Shown here piece after piece: positions 21,603 to 33,612 of a DNA stretch of 64,000 bases. The first letter of the stretch is position 1; each line of letters starts with the position of its first letter. The notes under the pieces were generated by a model, which saw nothing but the letters and a program-made list of their open reading frames with translations, searched no databases and was not told the DNA's origin. Made by a program: the position numbers and the translations under genes. Origin of the DNA: Pyrus communis (lineage: Eukaryota; Streptophyta; Magnoliopsida; Rosales; Rosaceae); assembly GCF_963583255.1 (NCBI RefSeq), contig NC_084819.1:3603501-3667500 (forward strand). Direction: 5' to 3'.

Positions 21603-24600
21603 TCATCATAATTGCATGGTCCGAGTATTATTCACTTTTGTGTCTAATTGTGCACTGCCAGCCAACAACAATATCAGTATATCTATATGTGATACAAGAC
21701 AATCTTTCGAGAGCAAAATATCTTTAAAATTGACCTCTCTGCTTTCATTGTTTGCAGGAACCACTCATGGATGTAATGTCTCCGGGAACTAAGAATCTTC
21801 AAAATTATATGATCAATAGGCTTCTTGTCTATATCTGCCGAGAGTTCCGTGCTGCCGAAAAGCGCCATTTGCTTCCTTGTATCCGCGCAGATGAGTTACC
21901 TTCACAATTTCCTTATCTATCTGAACCCTTTATTCGGAAGAAGCTGAAGGAACATGCAAATTTCCAGGTGATTTTCCTTTTGCTCAGTTCTTTCATGCCA
22001 AATGTTCTCTTTTGATTCATTATTTTTTTTTATTCGTTTTTACCATTTTCCTCACTCAACTGAACGTTGTAAATGGATATGCAACACATTTCCAGAGAGC
22101 ATCAAATGGACAAGTTATGTGGGTTAAGAAACGCAACTTCCGGATTTTGTCGGAGGATGAATTAAGGAATTTGGTGAAACCAGAAGAGGTGAGTTACACT
22201 TCAGATCGTTTTCTTTTATGTTTTTACTAAGTGAGTTATACTTACTAAATGTTGATTTTTGATGGGGAAAATACATATAAAAACTGATTTCAATTATTTC
22301 AAAGTTATGTGATAAGAGTATTCCATTATCTGACTTTGTCGTGGGGTCAAATTATCAGTTTCTTGACCTGTTAATTGCCCTGCTAGTAGCCTTCTATCTA
22401 GTTTTCTTCTAGGCTTGAATGGTAATCCTAAATATGTTCTTGTTGACCCCTAATATTTGTATTATCCTTAAGCTGTTGGTTTTGAACTTCTGATCGTTCT
22501 TCACCAAAATCTTATCTAAATGTAAATAGGGTGGTTTTATTGCCACCCCCAATCTGTTCAAGTCACATCCCGTGCTGAAAATACCCGCCACATACTTTTA
22601 AATTAACATATTAACTAAAATCACCCACCCAACTTAACCAAAATGCCCTTAGTAGTTATCCACCGATTGTTGAAAAATAGATTACACCACCCGACACATC
22701 AATTGCATCAACTTGTGAACTCCTCCCGGAACCCATAAATTCTCATCTTGAATGACAAAAACACTGAAGATCTCATTGTTGCTGGAAATTGCAACGTCTA
22801 CGGCAACAGTGATGCCTACTATTGAGCTTGTGTTCATTAGAAAAGTACCAAAAATGGGGAGGAATATTGTCGGGAACTACTGAAAATTTGCACAGTTTTT
22901 GGTTATTTGCGACCAAATACTGGGACTCATGATAGACTTCCAGTATTCAGCAGAAAGAAATTGAAGAGGATTTTCGGTTTCTTGCTACTGAACAGTTTCA
23001 TAGTTTTCGGTTGATTGTTATGATGCACTTCTAGTATTTAGCGGATAGCAAACACATTTTTGGGTTTTTGGTTGCTGGCCACTGAACCTTTACATACTTT
23101 TGGGTTTGTTGCTACTGAATACGGTGCCTTATAATGGCCTCAGTAGTCATTTCATGTTGAGAACATGTATTTTTCATTTGAAAAATTTAGCAGTTGCCAT
23201 CAGTAGATTGGGGGTGGCAATAAAACCACCTACATATAGATACGCTTTGACTTCCTTGTATCCATCTAATGCATCAGAGTTGAAGTCTTCCTTTCTCATT
23301 TTATCTGTTTGGAGTTTAGCTGACCTGTGATTTATAGGATTATCTATGTTCTTGTTGTACTGTCTTTAGCCCAACGCTGGTACAGTAATCTCTTGTTTGT
23401 ACTGGTGGACTTCTTGTTCACATGATTGTACTTTTGGCTTTAATGAAAGTTTTTGTTACTCTTAAATAAAATAGAAAGATCTCTCTTTTTTTTTTTCAAG
23501 GACAATAAAACACACCCTTTTTCTCCTCCTACACACCCCTATTTAACCTGTCCATTGCTTTTGTTTGATTTATTCAATCCCATGGCCAGAAAAAAAGATG
23601 GGTATGAAAATCAGCTCCCTAAAACTGTAGTTGTTCTGATTTCATATCTGTTAAAGAAAAATTGTTACCCAAAATTATGAGTCAAATTTATTAGTGTATA
23701 AGGGCCAGTGCCATTTCTACCTCGTCAACCAAGGTTTTTTTTATTTTAATAGGCCACATTGAAAAAATTAAAATGATTCTGGCACTTGACTTGATAGATC
23801 CCCATAATTCCACGATTGCATATTCTTCAAGATGCATTCATGTTTGGAAACACTTCTCCTTTTTCTGTTGGAAGAGTCGCAGCCATATTTTGTTATTCTG
23901 TTTAAATGGGCTTCTTTATGCTCTATTTGGAGAGTATATTTGCAATGTTTTTACATTTGTTCTTTACTCTCTCTCTCTCTCCTCCTCTCTCTCCCCCTCG
24001 CCCATAAGCTCGTATTTTTTGCCTGAAGTTTGTTATAGAGTCCTGGACTGCATGCTTCATTTTCCTCTACTTTTTCCCCACAAAAGATTTTGTTGATGAT
24101 GGTGATAATATCAATGTTTAGAGTCACTATAATTTTTTTGTGTAGCTACATATACACATAATAGTGTTCAGTGTTGTGATTGATAGGTAACAATGTCTTT
24201 TCTTTTATCTCGTAAATATTTTGTTTGAATCCTCTGAATATTAGATATATGGATGCACCATAATTTCTATCCTGATGGCTGTTGTAAAAGATGGATAAGG
24301 GAAACAACTCATATATCTGTCCTTTGTAATTCAAGTTTGCAATACGCTATTGGTTTGATGTATGAACTCAGTGTGTTAAATGGTTATTACCAAATAGATA
24401 TGTAGCTCATGTCACTTTGTTGTTTTTACTTTTGAGTTTAGGTGTGCGCCTATGAAAGCATGCAAGCTGGTCTTTACCGGCTCAAACATTTGGGAATTAC
24501 TGAAACACATCCGTCTGCCATATCTTCTGCAATGAGTCGTCTCCCTGATGAAGCAATTACTCTGGCTGCTGCATCGCACATTGAAAGAGAACTGCAGATC

Positions 24601-27600
24601 ACTCCATGGAACTTGAGTAGCAACTTTGTAACTTGTACACAGGTAACCTATCTCTTTGATTTTATGATAGTTGATTTTCATCATATTCTCTTTTATTTGT
24701 TTTGCATCATATGCTCTTTCTATTCTAGTATTCAATTGGGAATTACTGAAGCCATCAGTACCTTTCTTTCTATTTATATATTTATTTACATGAGTTTCTT
24801 TGTTCCTTTCAAAGGGAAAAGAAAATATTGAGCGTTTGGAAATATCTGGTGTTGGTGATCCATCTGGCCGGGGCCTAGGTTTCAGTTATGTTCGTGCTGC
24901 TCCAAAACCATCAATGTCAAGTGCAGTCGTGAAGAAAAAATCTGCTGCTGGTCGAGGAGGTTCCACTGTTACTGGAACAGATGCTGATCTACGCAGATTA
25001 AGCATGGAGGCTGCACGAGAGGTGCATTAAATCTGTTCTAATTTTTTATTTTTCTTTTGTTAGATTTTTTGTCTATGGCCTCTCAACATAAATTTATCTT
25101 CTTTTGTAGAATAGGATATTTATGCATCACTGTTCCCTTCTGAAATTTTTTTGTGTAATCTAATTTTATTTGTTTTTGTTGTCTTGCATCTTGGATTGTG
25201 TTCTAATTCCCAGGTTCTTCTTAAATTTGGCGTTTCTGATGAGCTGATTGCGAGGCAGACTAGATGGCATCGTATTGCGATGATACGCAAGCTTTCAAGT
25301 GAGCAAGCTGCATCTGGGGTTAAAGTTGATGCAAACACTATCAGTAAATATGCACGTGGCCAGCGTATGTCCTTCCTTCAGCTGCAGCAGCAGAACCGGG
25401 AGAAGTGTCAAGAAATTTGGGATCGTCAAGTGCAGAGTCTTTCAGCTATAGATGGGGAAGAAAATGAGAGTGACTCTGAAGGAAATAATAGCGATCTAGA
25501 TTCCTTTGCTGGGGATTTAGAAAATCTGCTTGATGCAGAAGAATGTGAAGAAGGGCTAGGTGGTGATCATGAATCCAACCATGATAAATCAGATGGTGTT
25601 AAAGGGCTTAAAATGAGAAGGCGCCCTTCCTTGGCTCAGGCAGAAGAGGAAATTGAAGATGAAGCAGCTGAAGCAGCTGAGTTATGCAGGTTGCTCATGG
25701 ATGGTAAGGATATTTTTATTTATTAACTAGTTACATTTGTGATATGAAGAAAATGCTAAATTGGAAGATATTTTTATTTATTAACTGGTTACATTTGTGA
25801 TATGAAGAAAATGCTAAATTGGAAGATTTCCTTATCCCAGTATAGGTTGTGTAGAATGGACTATGGAAAAAAAAAAAAAAATTAGTTGCAACAAAACCAC
25901 AGTACATAAGTGGGATTTTTTGTGCTTATAAATATTTGGGCAACCACTTTTTTCTGGTGAATGGGGTTCTTGGAATTTCTAATGGTCGTATGATATTGAG
26001 TTCTATCTGCTGGATGTCATTGTGGTGCTGCTGCTACTTGTGATATATGGTTGACCATGACAGCTTGTACACAGATGATGAAACTGAGAGGAAAAAGAAG
26101 AAGAAAACAAGAGTTTTGGGGGATGAAGTTGGGCTGGCTCCTGGCTTGCGAACAAGTTATATCTTAGAAAATGCAGATAGGGGAAAAAAAATAATTGCTG
26201 CTGTACAACCTGATGGATTCTATACTCCAAAAGATAATCCAGTCGGAGATGCGAAAGTGGTAAGAATGATTCACCTTTTCGTCATATTTATTCTTTATTT
26301 ATTTTCTCTTTTAATTCCACTCTTGTTTCAACATGTAGGTCATGTCCGATCATGAAGATATTCATTCTCAATGTATGTTGCTTGAACTGTGTGTGATGTT
26401 CTATGTTTTCGTTGCAGGTGGAAAATCTTCTTAAAAGAAACAAGATTGGAAAACTAAAGGGAATGAAAAAGAGTGATACTACACATATGGGTCTGATGAA
26501 CAAGAAACTAAAAATATCAGGAGACGGTGTCAAGGCAAGTGTTCTAACTTTTTTTTTCTTTGCTTCGTGTTTTGAGTTTATTCCTTTTTCTTTGTATTTC
26601 TAATCTTCTATATTACTTAAGCTGTTACTGACTTGCTGTATTTAGTTTTTTTTTAAAACTTATTTTGGCCATAGCTTTCTTTTTACACATACATTTCCCT
26701 GATTTATGTTTGAATTTACATTTACAAGTAAACTTCCTACTCTGGGAAGGTCTGCTTGTCTGACATTTAAAAAACCTTGTTCGCTTTTGTTTGTAACCCA
26801 TACTTTGATATGCAGTTGTAGATTTTCTTCTATTCTATACCAATATGAGACTCAATCTGGCTGTGACTTTTGGAGGCGATAATGTGTTATACTGTTGTTC
26901 TGATGTGTCCTACTTTAGCCTTTAACATGAATATGTGCTAATAATTTTGACTTCCTCTTTGGACTCAGAGTACTTTTAAGGAGAAGAAATCAGCACGAGA
27001 GAAATTTATCTGTGGAGCCTGTGGTCAGGTTAGTGTAGAGTTTGGGTAATATTCTGCTAAATAATGTGACTACAAATCAAATGCTGATTGCTCACCTTTT
27101 TGATGGCTAGCTTGGACACATGAGGACAAACAAGCATTGCCCCAAGTATGGATACGGAGAAGATCAGGAAACACAGAATGATACTCCAGACCTGGATAAA
27201 TCATCTGGAAAGGCAACTGCTCTGAATTCATCTAGTCAGTCTCAACAGAAAACTACTACAAAGAAGCTGGTACCTAAAAGTGCAACTAAAATTGCTGTGG
27301 TTGATGCTTCGGAGGCTGAAAACCTTGGTCCGAGCACAAAGGTTCTTCCATTGAAATTCAAATGTGGGTCAACTGAAAAGCTTCCTGATAAACAGCCTCT
27401 TGGAGAGACAGAGAGTTCTGAGCGGGTCACATCTGATCCCGAAAATGGGAAGCCCACTATGAAGGTGCACAAAATAATAATTTCGAACAAGATGAAACCT
27501 GAAAATGTACCTGTTGAATCTCAGAAGCCCCCTATTGTGATGCGACCTCTGACAGATACAGATAGGGGTTATGTTGAATCACAGAAGCAAACTATTGTTA

Positions 27601-29585
27601 TACGGCCACCAGCAAATACTGATAGAGAGCAGGGGGAATCTCAAAAGCTCTCAGTTGCTAAACGGTCGTCAATGGAGGCAAAGAGAGAGCAACATCACAA
27701 GAAAATTATAATTAAACGTCCAAAAGAAATTATTGATATAGATCAGATCAGTCAGGATGGGGGAACTCCTGTTGAACACAGGAAAACTAAAAGAATTGTT
27801 GAATTGACAAGTTCTGAAAAGCACAGGAAGCAGGAGAACGTGTATTTGGCTAAGGAAGCAGCAAACAAGAAGGCTAGAGATGAAAGGAGATTACGAGAGG
27901 AGCAAGAGAAACGGATAAATGAAGACAGATTGAGAGAAGAGAGGGCCAGGAGGCTTTATGAAGAGGAAATGAGGATGATAGAGGAGCGAGAAAGACTAGC
28001 AGAGCTTAGAAAATATGAAGCATTACTCAGACAAGAGAGGGAGGAAGAAGAACGCCAGAAAGCAAAGAACAAATTGAAGAAGAAAAGGTCTGAGATAAGA
28101 GATGATTATTTAGATGACTCACGAGCACGAAGATTAGACAAAAGGATGCCAGAAAGAGATCGGGGTGCAAAAAGGAGGCCAGTTGTTGAATTGGGAAGGC
28201 ATGGTGGAGAATCTACCCCAGCAACAAAGCGCCGTAGAGGGGGCGAGGTAATATGTTCATGCTTACATTCGAGTACTTTTCATTCATTAAATTTTTCCCT
28301 CGCACACAGAACCCATATTACCACTGGTTGTGCACTCATTCTACTCTGCCTGCACTTGGATGAAATTTAGTAATAGATTAAGTAATCGCAGTCCACCTGC
28401 TATAAATTGTAACTGTTCTTTCTTTTAGAATTAGAATCCTTTTCCAGTAGGTTCGGCTTTTACACCAACTTTTAACTAAAATTGAGTTGGTGTAGTATTT
28501 TTAAATCGCGTGATTATTTGTGCCTTTGCTGGTTAGGATTCTCTTTGTTCTGCAATGGAGGTAGGTCTGAGACCTTGAAGAAAAAGGATTTTAGGGTGCA
28601 AGGTTATCTCACGTTGGACATGGGGTGTATTTAGAAACAAAATAATTTTGTAAAGGGGGGTGTATTCAGAAAACATAATAATTTTTCTAAAAGGGGGAGT
28701 ATTCAGAAAACAAAATTGTTTTGTATAACTTTTTTAGGCCTCGTTTGTTGTTTGGGATTGGCTTCATTTGGATAATTCACTAGATTCGGATAAAGTTAAA
28801 TAAAAATATGGATGCCAACTTGCATATTTTGTCCAAGTGAAGGTGGAAGATGGATCCATCATAATTCCCACAAAAATGTTTGGATTGACAGGGACAAGTT
28901 TTCTTTATGACTTCTCCATCGTCTACCTTCACTTGGACAAAGTATGCAAGTGGCATCAATTTTTTTAATCAACATTCATTGAATCTAGTGGTTACCTAAG
29001 CCAAGCCAATCCTTGACAACAAAGAGTCATTTCATGTTAGGGCATACAAGTCATTCAACATTAAAATTTTAAGGGGTGTATTTAACAAATTTGTGGAGTG
29101 CGAGTGTCAATAAAACCACCTTTTATTTTATTTTATTTTATCTTAGCCGGTCTACTTACCGGTGATTTTAAGAAATTGTTTTAGTACAAACCGTTGTAAT
29201 TTTGATCTTACATTTTATACAGGTCGGTCTGGCAAACATCTTAGAGCGTATTGTAGAAACCCTCAAAGATCGAATTGAAGTATCATATCTTTTTCTGAAA
29301 CCTGTATCCAAAAAGGAAGCTCCTGATTACTTGGACATCATAGAGCGCCCCATGGATCTGTCTACAATCAAGGAGAAGGTGAGGAAAATGGAGTACAAGA
29401 GCAGGGAGCAATTCAGGCACGACGTGTGGCAGATTACTTATAATGCCCACAGATATAACGATGGACGCAACCCGGGCATACCTCCCCTTGCAGATCAGCT
29501 CTTAGAGCTTTGTGACTTTATGTTGGTTGAGAACGACGAAAGCTTGACTGAAGCTGAAGCGGGCATTGAATATGTAGACATCTAG
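12820..29585 (+). CDS. TAF1: Transcription initiation factor TFIID subunit 1 (TAF1)
   Basis: Twenty-one coding exons join without a frame break to 1899 aa, close to plant TAF1 (about 1900): 12820-12865, 13588-13694, 13911-13973, 14114-14159, 14993-15244, 15371-15462, 16584-16731, 17012-18116, 18738-18940, 19077-19314, 19592-19928, 21758-21967, 22096-22188, 24442-24642, 24815-25021, 25214-25703, 26075-26259, 26418-26534, 26969-27028, 27111-28247, 29223-29585. TAF1 is the TFIID scaffold in the nucleus; it contacts TBP and promoters and is linked to histone acetylation. Visible domains: acidic N-terminus with DEEEYEDVG and FLGFMFGN (about 17-45); DUF3591 core (about 495-1130) interrupted by the plant-type ubiquitin-like domain (about 654-727, start MKIIVKSLGGKG); zinc knuckle CGACGQLGHMRTNKHC (about 1395-1410); charged coiled coil (about 1640-1730); C-terminal bromodomain (about 1785-1875) with PMDLSTI and the acetyl-lysine Asn in HRYND. 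The start MGGDSYDGSQDG fits the first coding exon; exon 2 acceptor is chosen by phase. One intron (26535-26968) is GC-AG. Confidence 0.93.
13060..13235. repeat. Poly-A run and GC-rich inverted motif in TAF1 intron 1
   Basis: An A-run (about 13063-13093) is followed by GTGCGCCTAGGTGGC and, inverted downstream, CACCTAGGCGCGCC near 13188-13199. This looks like the end of a small transposon or retroposon. I could not define both ends. Confidence 0.3.
13714..13755. repeat. TC/TCCC microsatellite beside a TAF1 donor
   Basis: A run of TC dinucleotides passes into TCCC repeats about 20 bp after the exon 2 donor at 13695. Confidence 0.8.
20131..20465. repeat. Tandem duplication in TAF1 intron (about 175-bp unit)
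   Basis: The stretch around 20131-20300 recurs at 20306-20465: GTTAGCTTGGTCTGATTTTG versus GTTAGCTTGGTTTGATTTTG, and TGGTGAAGTTTTTCAGGGAG in both. The two copies have diverged. There is no link to TAF1 coding sequence. Confidence 0.6.
20940..21599 (+). mobile_element. Possible retroposed fragment with poly-A tail in TAF1 intron
   Basis: A less AT-rich stretch containing a short ATG frame at 21083 (MTDQKLQDQISKILTSVTSL) is followed about 450 bp later by AATAAAA and a 30-nt A-run ending at 21599. This is what a reverse-transcribed mRNA or LINE/SINE tail looks like. I found no target duplication and do not recognise the source. Confidence 0.35.
22527..23232. mobile_element. TIR element in TAF1 intron 13
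   Basis: TAGGGTGGTTTTATTGCCAC at the left end is mirrored by a 27-bp near-perfect inverted repeat ending at 23232 (GGGGGTGGCAATAAAACCAC). Both ends abut a TA, so a 2-bp TA target site is possible (mariner-like), but the superfamily is not certain. The 0.7 kb interior has no transposase. A similar right end appears at about 29110-29122 in the last TAF1 intron. Confidence 0.6.
25710..25825. repeat. 58-bp tandem duplication at a TAF1 intron start
   Basis: Two adjacent 58-bp units (25710-25767, 25768-25825) differ at one base (AACTAG/AACTGG). They begin 6 bp after the exon 16 donor at 25704. Confidence 0.85.
26535..26968 (+). other. GC-AG intron of TAF1
   Basis: Exon 18 ends ...GGTGTCAAG and the intron begins GCAAGT, the strong consensus for GC donors; it ends CTCAG. 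This join keeps the frame and gives the conserved GVK-STFKEKK. The nearest GT, four bases later, would shift the frame into a stop within three codons. Confidence 0.8.
28743..29027. mobile_element. Foldback MITE in the last TAF1 intron
   Basis: GTTTGTTGTTTGGGATTGGC at the left is mirrored by GCCAATCCTTGACAACAAAG at the right. An inner arm (TTTGTCCAAGTGAAGGTGGA near 28838 and CTACCTTCACTTGGACAAAG near 28924-28943) is also inverted, so nearly all 285 bp can fold into a hairpin. There is no coding capacity. Confidence 0.65.
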
Positions 29586-31030
29586 ATAAATTGATTCTAA
29601 TTCCTATCGGTCATTTCTTTATTTTCTGAGAAAAAAAGCCTCAGTTTTGCTGGAGCATTTTTTTAGGTGTTGGGGAATGGGGCTCAAGTGACGGCTTTGA
29701 CTTCGTCTCACGTCAGGAGGGATCGATGAAAGAAACAGTCGCCCTCCGAGTGCTCGGTAAATTTGTGATTGCCGGTTGAAATCTGTGTTTATGTTGTTCA
29801 GTAGCATTTGGTTGCGAAATTGTATTAGTTGTACAGTGCAATGCTTAAAATTTACAATGATGTATCGGTACTTCCTTTGAAATGTCGGTCTTCGGAGTGC
29901 CGGATTCCGGCTTGTACACTTTTGCAATGAGGCGTTCTTTGCACTTATTGACTTGACGACTTCAATCGAATTATCTTGGAAATGTAATGGGATCACAATC
30001 TAAAAGTACAGCAAACTGGGTAAGACCATTTTCATCAAACAGGACCAAATTTCCCAAACTCATGTAATAGTGTCCACTATCTGTCCCAAGCTTACTTATT
30101 TTAGAGCTTGCACACACTTTTAAGGCTTTTAAAAGTGATGATATTGCTTTTGCACCCTGTTTGGTGTTCTGAAAAAAAAAACATTTTCAGTGTGCCCGAA
30201 ATAAGGGATATTTTTAAGTGTGCCTGAAACACAAGATAGTGCGTCATTGATTATTATACAAGTTGAGAGAAGATTTTTAAGTGTCCCTCTATTTGTATAA
30301 TGGCATATGGCGTATATGCTCCCATTTTGGACATGTTGAAAAATCTCTCTAAATTGACAGAAGGGAAAAGGAAAAACGTATGGTTAAAAATCCTAATGTC
30401 TTTGAACCTACTTACATAGGTGAATTGAGATCATATCCGGATCTTTGAGTCCAATGCCGATGGATCTGGAGGAACCAATCATTTTCAATCATGTGGTCCT
30501 TACTCGTCCATTCCACTAGCCTACTTCACATAAATCAAGGGTCCAATCTCTCTTTCTCTCTCTTCAACAGTTCGGATCTCCAAATCCTTGGCTCCGACAC
30601 TCTACGTGGACCAATGGAAAAGAAGAGAGAGCCTTCTTTAAGAGTATTTGAATTGAGAGGTTTGAGGTTTTAGGTTTTAGGTTCGCTTGTAAGTGATAAG
30701 TTTTAGGTTCAATTCTAATTTGAGTTCTTAAGTTCGATTCTCGTCAAAAGCGAATTTGAACCATATTATTGCTAACTCATTATGAGGTTTAGCTCACCCT
30801 TTAAAAATTTAAGGTGAGATCTACTTGTATTGGTGGACATCACCTCTATTAGAGAAATTGTTCTGATTATATCTACAAAACATATATTTTATTAGCCACA
30901 CATTAAGTCAATTATAATTAGATTTGAACTTGCCATTAACACAAGAAGCTGTGGAGAGACAAGTTTATTTACTTACTTACAAGGCCCACTAATACAGATA
31001 GCAGGCCCAAAATGGTCACCGACTAGATTG
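29586..31030 (+). other. TAF1 3' region and spacer to FKBP12
   Basis: About 400 bp after the TAF1 stop are probably 3' UTR (not AT-extreme). The rest is AT-rich spacer with a short repeated phrase AAGTGTGCCTGAAAC/ CAGTGTGCCCGAAAT near 30190-30230 and a TTTTAGGTTTTAGGTTC run at 30668-30683. I see no other gene. Confidence 0.45.
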
Positions 31031-31065
31031 TTTGTAAGAATGATTGGACATACAAAACCCTAAGC
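30981..31065 (+). promoter_or_regulatory. FKBP12 promoter elements (site II and telo-box)
   Basis: Two GGCCCA motifs (30982-30988 and 31003-31009) lie upstream of a telo-box AAACCCTAA (31055-31063), about 30 bp before the ATG. This pairing is typical of constitutive plant housekeeping and translation-related genes. There is no clear TATA box. Confidence 0.55.
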
Positions 31066-31092
31066 AAAGAGAAGCAGCGAGAAAAGAAGAAA

Positions 31093-31580
31093 ATGGGAGT
31101 GGAGAAGGAAGTTGTGAGGGCTGGAAGCGGTCCCAAACCGTCCGTCGGACAGAACGTCACCGTTCACTGCACTGGCTTTGGTTTGTCCCTTCATTCTTTT
31201 TCTCTTCTAATTTCCCCACTAATCCAACTTAAAAACGTAAAAACAAATTTCTACTTTTTTTTTTTTTTTTTAAATTTTATTTTCTTAATGTTTGAATGAT
31301 TAATTTTACTGCCCTTATCGCAGGGAAAAATGGCGATCTGAGTCAGAAGTTCTGGAGGTAAGCCTTTTTTTATTTTTTATTTTTTTTATTTTTTCCCAAT
31401 TTATTTTTATTTTATTTATTGTTGATGGAAAGAACAAATGGGTAATCTTCTTTTTTGAGTTTTGTTTGCGTTTTTTAGCACCAAGGACCCTGGGCAGCAG
31501 CCTTTCAGCTTCAAAATAGGCCTCGGATCTGTTATAAAAGGTAACTAACTACGTTTGTGTGTATGTGTTGTGTGTGTGTG

Positions 31581-31623
<43 letters not shown>

Positions 31624-32723
31624 GAGGGGGCTTCATCGTCGGGCTCCTCATAGATGATGTTAGGATCGGCTGGCTCATTCTTATCCATATCTAGCTACTG
31701 ATTATGGTACACAATTTTCATTGTTCACACATCACGTGGATTGATGGATTTCTCATGGTGGGTGCGAACTAGATGAGAATCATTCTCAATGAGTCCATAA
31801 GAAGTGTGTGTGTGTGTATATATATATATATGTATGTATGTATATATGTGGGTGTATCCATATATGCATGTTTATTCTTTTCGAGTTTTTTTTTAATTTC
31901 TTTTTCACTTCCTTTGTAGGATGGGATGAAGGTGTTCTTCAAATGCAAGTGGGAGAAGTTGCTCGTCTGCGGGTATGTTAATATTTTGTGCTACCAAAAA
32001 TTCGTACTCTATGACTTATCAAATAGTTTTGATTTACGTCGTTGAAGTTTCTTGTAAATTGTTATAGTTGAATCGGAGAAGGAACCATTTGGCATGATGT
32101 TAATGACTCATTTGGAAAACTTTGAAGTGCCCCGTATGTGTGTCATTGTGATCTTTTGCATTTTTAGCAATAAAATTCTATAAACTTGTCATGCTATCAT
32201 AATTCTTGTCTCATTTATTTCGCTCGTCTAATACTAATAGTCCTGCATTGTTTTGTATTACCTTCTAATACAATGTTAAGTAGTTAAATACTCTATGACC
32301 GATGTTTTTAAAGTAAAAGAGTTGATTTCCCTCTTGACCGATTTACCTTTTAAGACATTGAATTTGTGGCTTCATAAAGTGCTTTATATTCCCTGATTGA
32401 ATGTGAATTCCTCTTGTAACCTTATGGTCCCAGACCCCCGTGTCATAAATCTGTTGGTTTCCATGGGCGATATGGCATTTCTAAATTAGTGATCTAAGAT
32501 GTAAGAAGCTAGGAATGCGTTGTGCCCTTATTTTCATATGGTATGCATTCGTTTTAAAAATCTGGATCTGGAAGGAGATCTAAACATTAACATCTCACAC
32601 TCCTTGTTGATGGCTTTGCAGTGCTCTCCAGATTATGCATATGGCAAAGATGGATTTGCTGCATGGGGGATACAACCTCACTCGGTTCTGGTTTTTGAGA
32701 TTGAAGTCCTGAGTGCGCAGTAA
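31093..32723 (+). CDS. FKBP12: FKBP12 peptidyl-prolyl cis-trans isomerase
   Basis: Five exons (31093-31180, 31324-31357, 31479-31540, 31920-31972, 32622-32723) join in frame to 112 aa, the usual plant FKBP12 length. It is a single-domain cytosolic rotamase that binds FK506/rapamycin and, with rapamycin, TOR. Visible family motifs: VTVHCTGFG, SQKFWSTKDPG, the pocket segment GSVIKGWDEGVLQM, and AWGIQPHSVLVFEIEVL at the C-terminus. Cys26 and Cys80, the pair reported to form a disulfide in Vicia FKBP12, are both present. No signal peptide. ATG context AAAATGGGA follows an A/G-rich leader. A TA-dinucleotide run sits in intron 3. Confidence 0.95.
31585..31620. repeat. TA microsatellite in FKBP12 intron 3
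   Basis: About 17 AT dinucleotides in a row follow a TG-rich stretch (31555-31580). A second AT/GTAT array lies at 31805-31850. Confidence 0.85.
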
Positions 32724-33131
32724 CATCCGGGTATGGAGTTGAGCATCCCGCATATCCTTATGGTTATACTAAGATATAATTTCGAACATCAGTATAACCT
32801 TCGTGACCTCTTTCGTTGTTAAAATTTGGCGGATATATCCATATGGTTACCCTACGAATAAATTCTCGTTGTGCCCTGTTATATCAGACATGTTTTAAGG
32901 GTTAGTTCTAATGCAATGTTACGAAATGCCCCTTGTTTGGAGCATGGTATGATCATTATGGTAATTGCTTGGAAGCTCAACCCTGAGTCATTTCTTTTGT
33001 TCTTTGCTTAGCTGCTTCAGTGATTCTCATTCCTGTTTAGGCATGTTTACTTACTGTTTCTGTTACCAAAATTGTGCCTCGTCGTTTAGGTATTGGAATT
33101 ATATTGGGCATGACATGGCTAATTTCAACGC
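32724..33131 (+). other. FKBP12 3' region
   Basis: Probable 3' UTR and spacer. No further ORF or repeat is evident before the MITE at 33132. Confidence 0.4.
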
Positions 33132-33612
33132 GAAGTAAATTGTAGTGATGGTCTTTTAACTTTAACTTAACTGGAGTAATGGTCATTTAACTAAAAATAC
33201 ATTACTAAAACCTGCCGTTATGGTTCCTTAATTAAAAATTCATTACCATTGGTCTCTCAATTTTAATTCAACTGGAGAAATGGTCCCTCAATTTTACCCA
33301 ATTGTAGCAATGATCCCTTAATTTTAACTTAATTGTAGCAATGGTCATTCTAATATAATTCATTTTGATAAAATTCTGACGAATTTGGCGAAAAGGACCA
33401 TAACTACATGTTTTGATGAGTTGAGTAATCCAATTGGAGTAATGGTCCTTCTAAGATAACTTATTTGGACAAAATTCTAAAGAAGTTGACGAAAAAAACC
33501 GTAGTTACACATTTTGATGAGTTGAGGGACCAATGGTAATGAATTTTTAATTGAGGGAGCATTGCTCCAATTTGATTAAAGTTGAGAGACAATTTCTACA
33601 ATTTGCTCTCTC
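33132..33612. mobile_element. MULE-type MITE, copy 2
   Basis: Same family as 12191-12653: the left end AGTAAATTGTAGTGATGGTC and the inverted right end ending CTACAATTTGCTC, with internal 'ggtcc(c/t)tcaattt' phrases in both orientations. Flanks TTTCAACGC and TCTCAACAC agree at 7 of 9 positions, consistent with an old 9-bp target duplication. Confidence 0.6.

Noticed and set aside
29619..29996. Minus-strand 125-codon frame
   Set aside because: It is antisense to the probable TAF1 3' UTR and has no recognisable domain.
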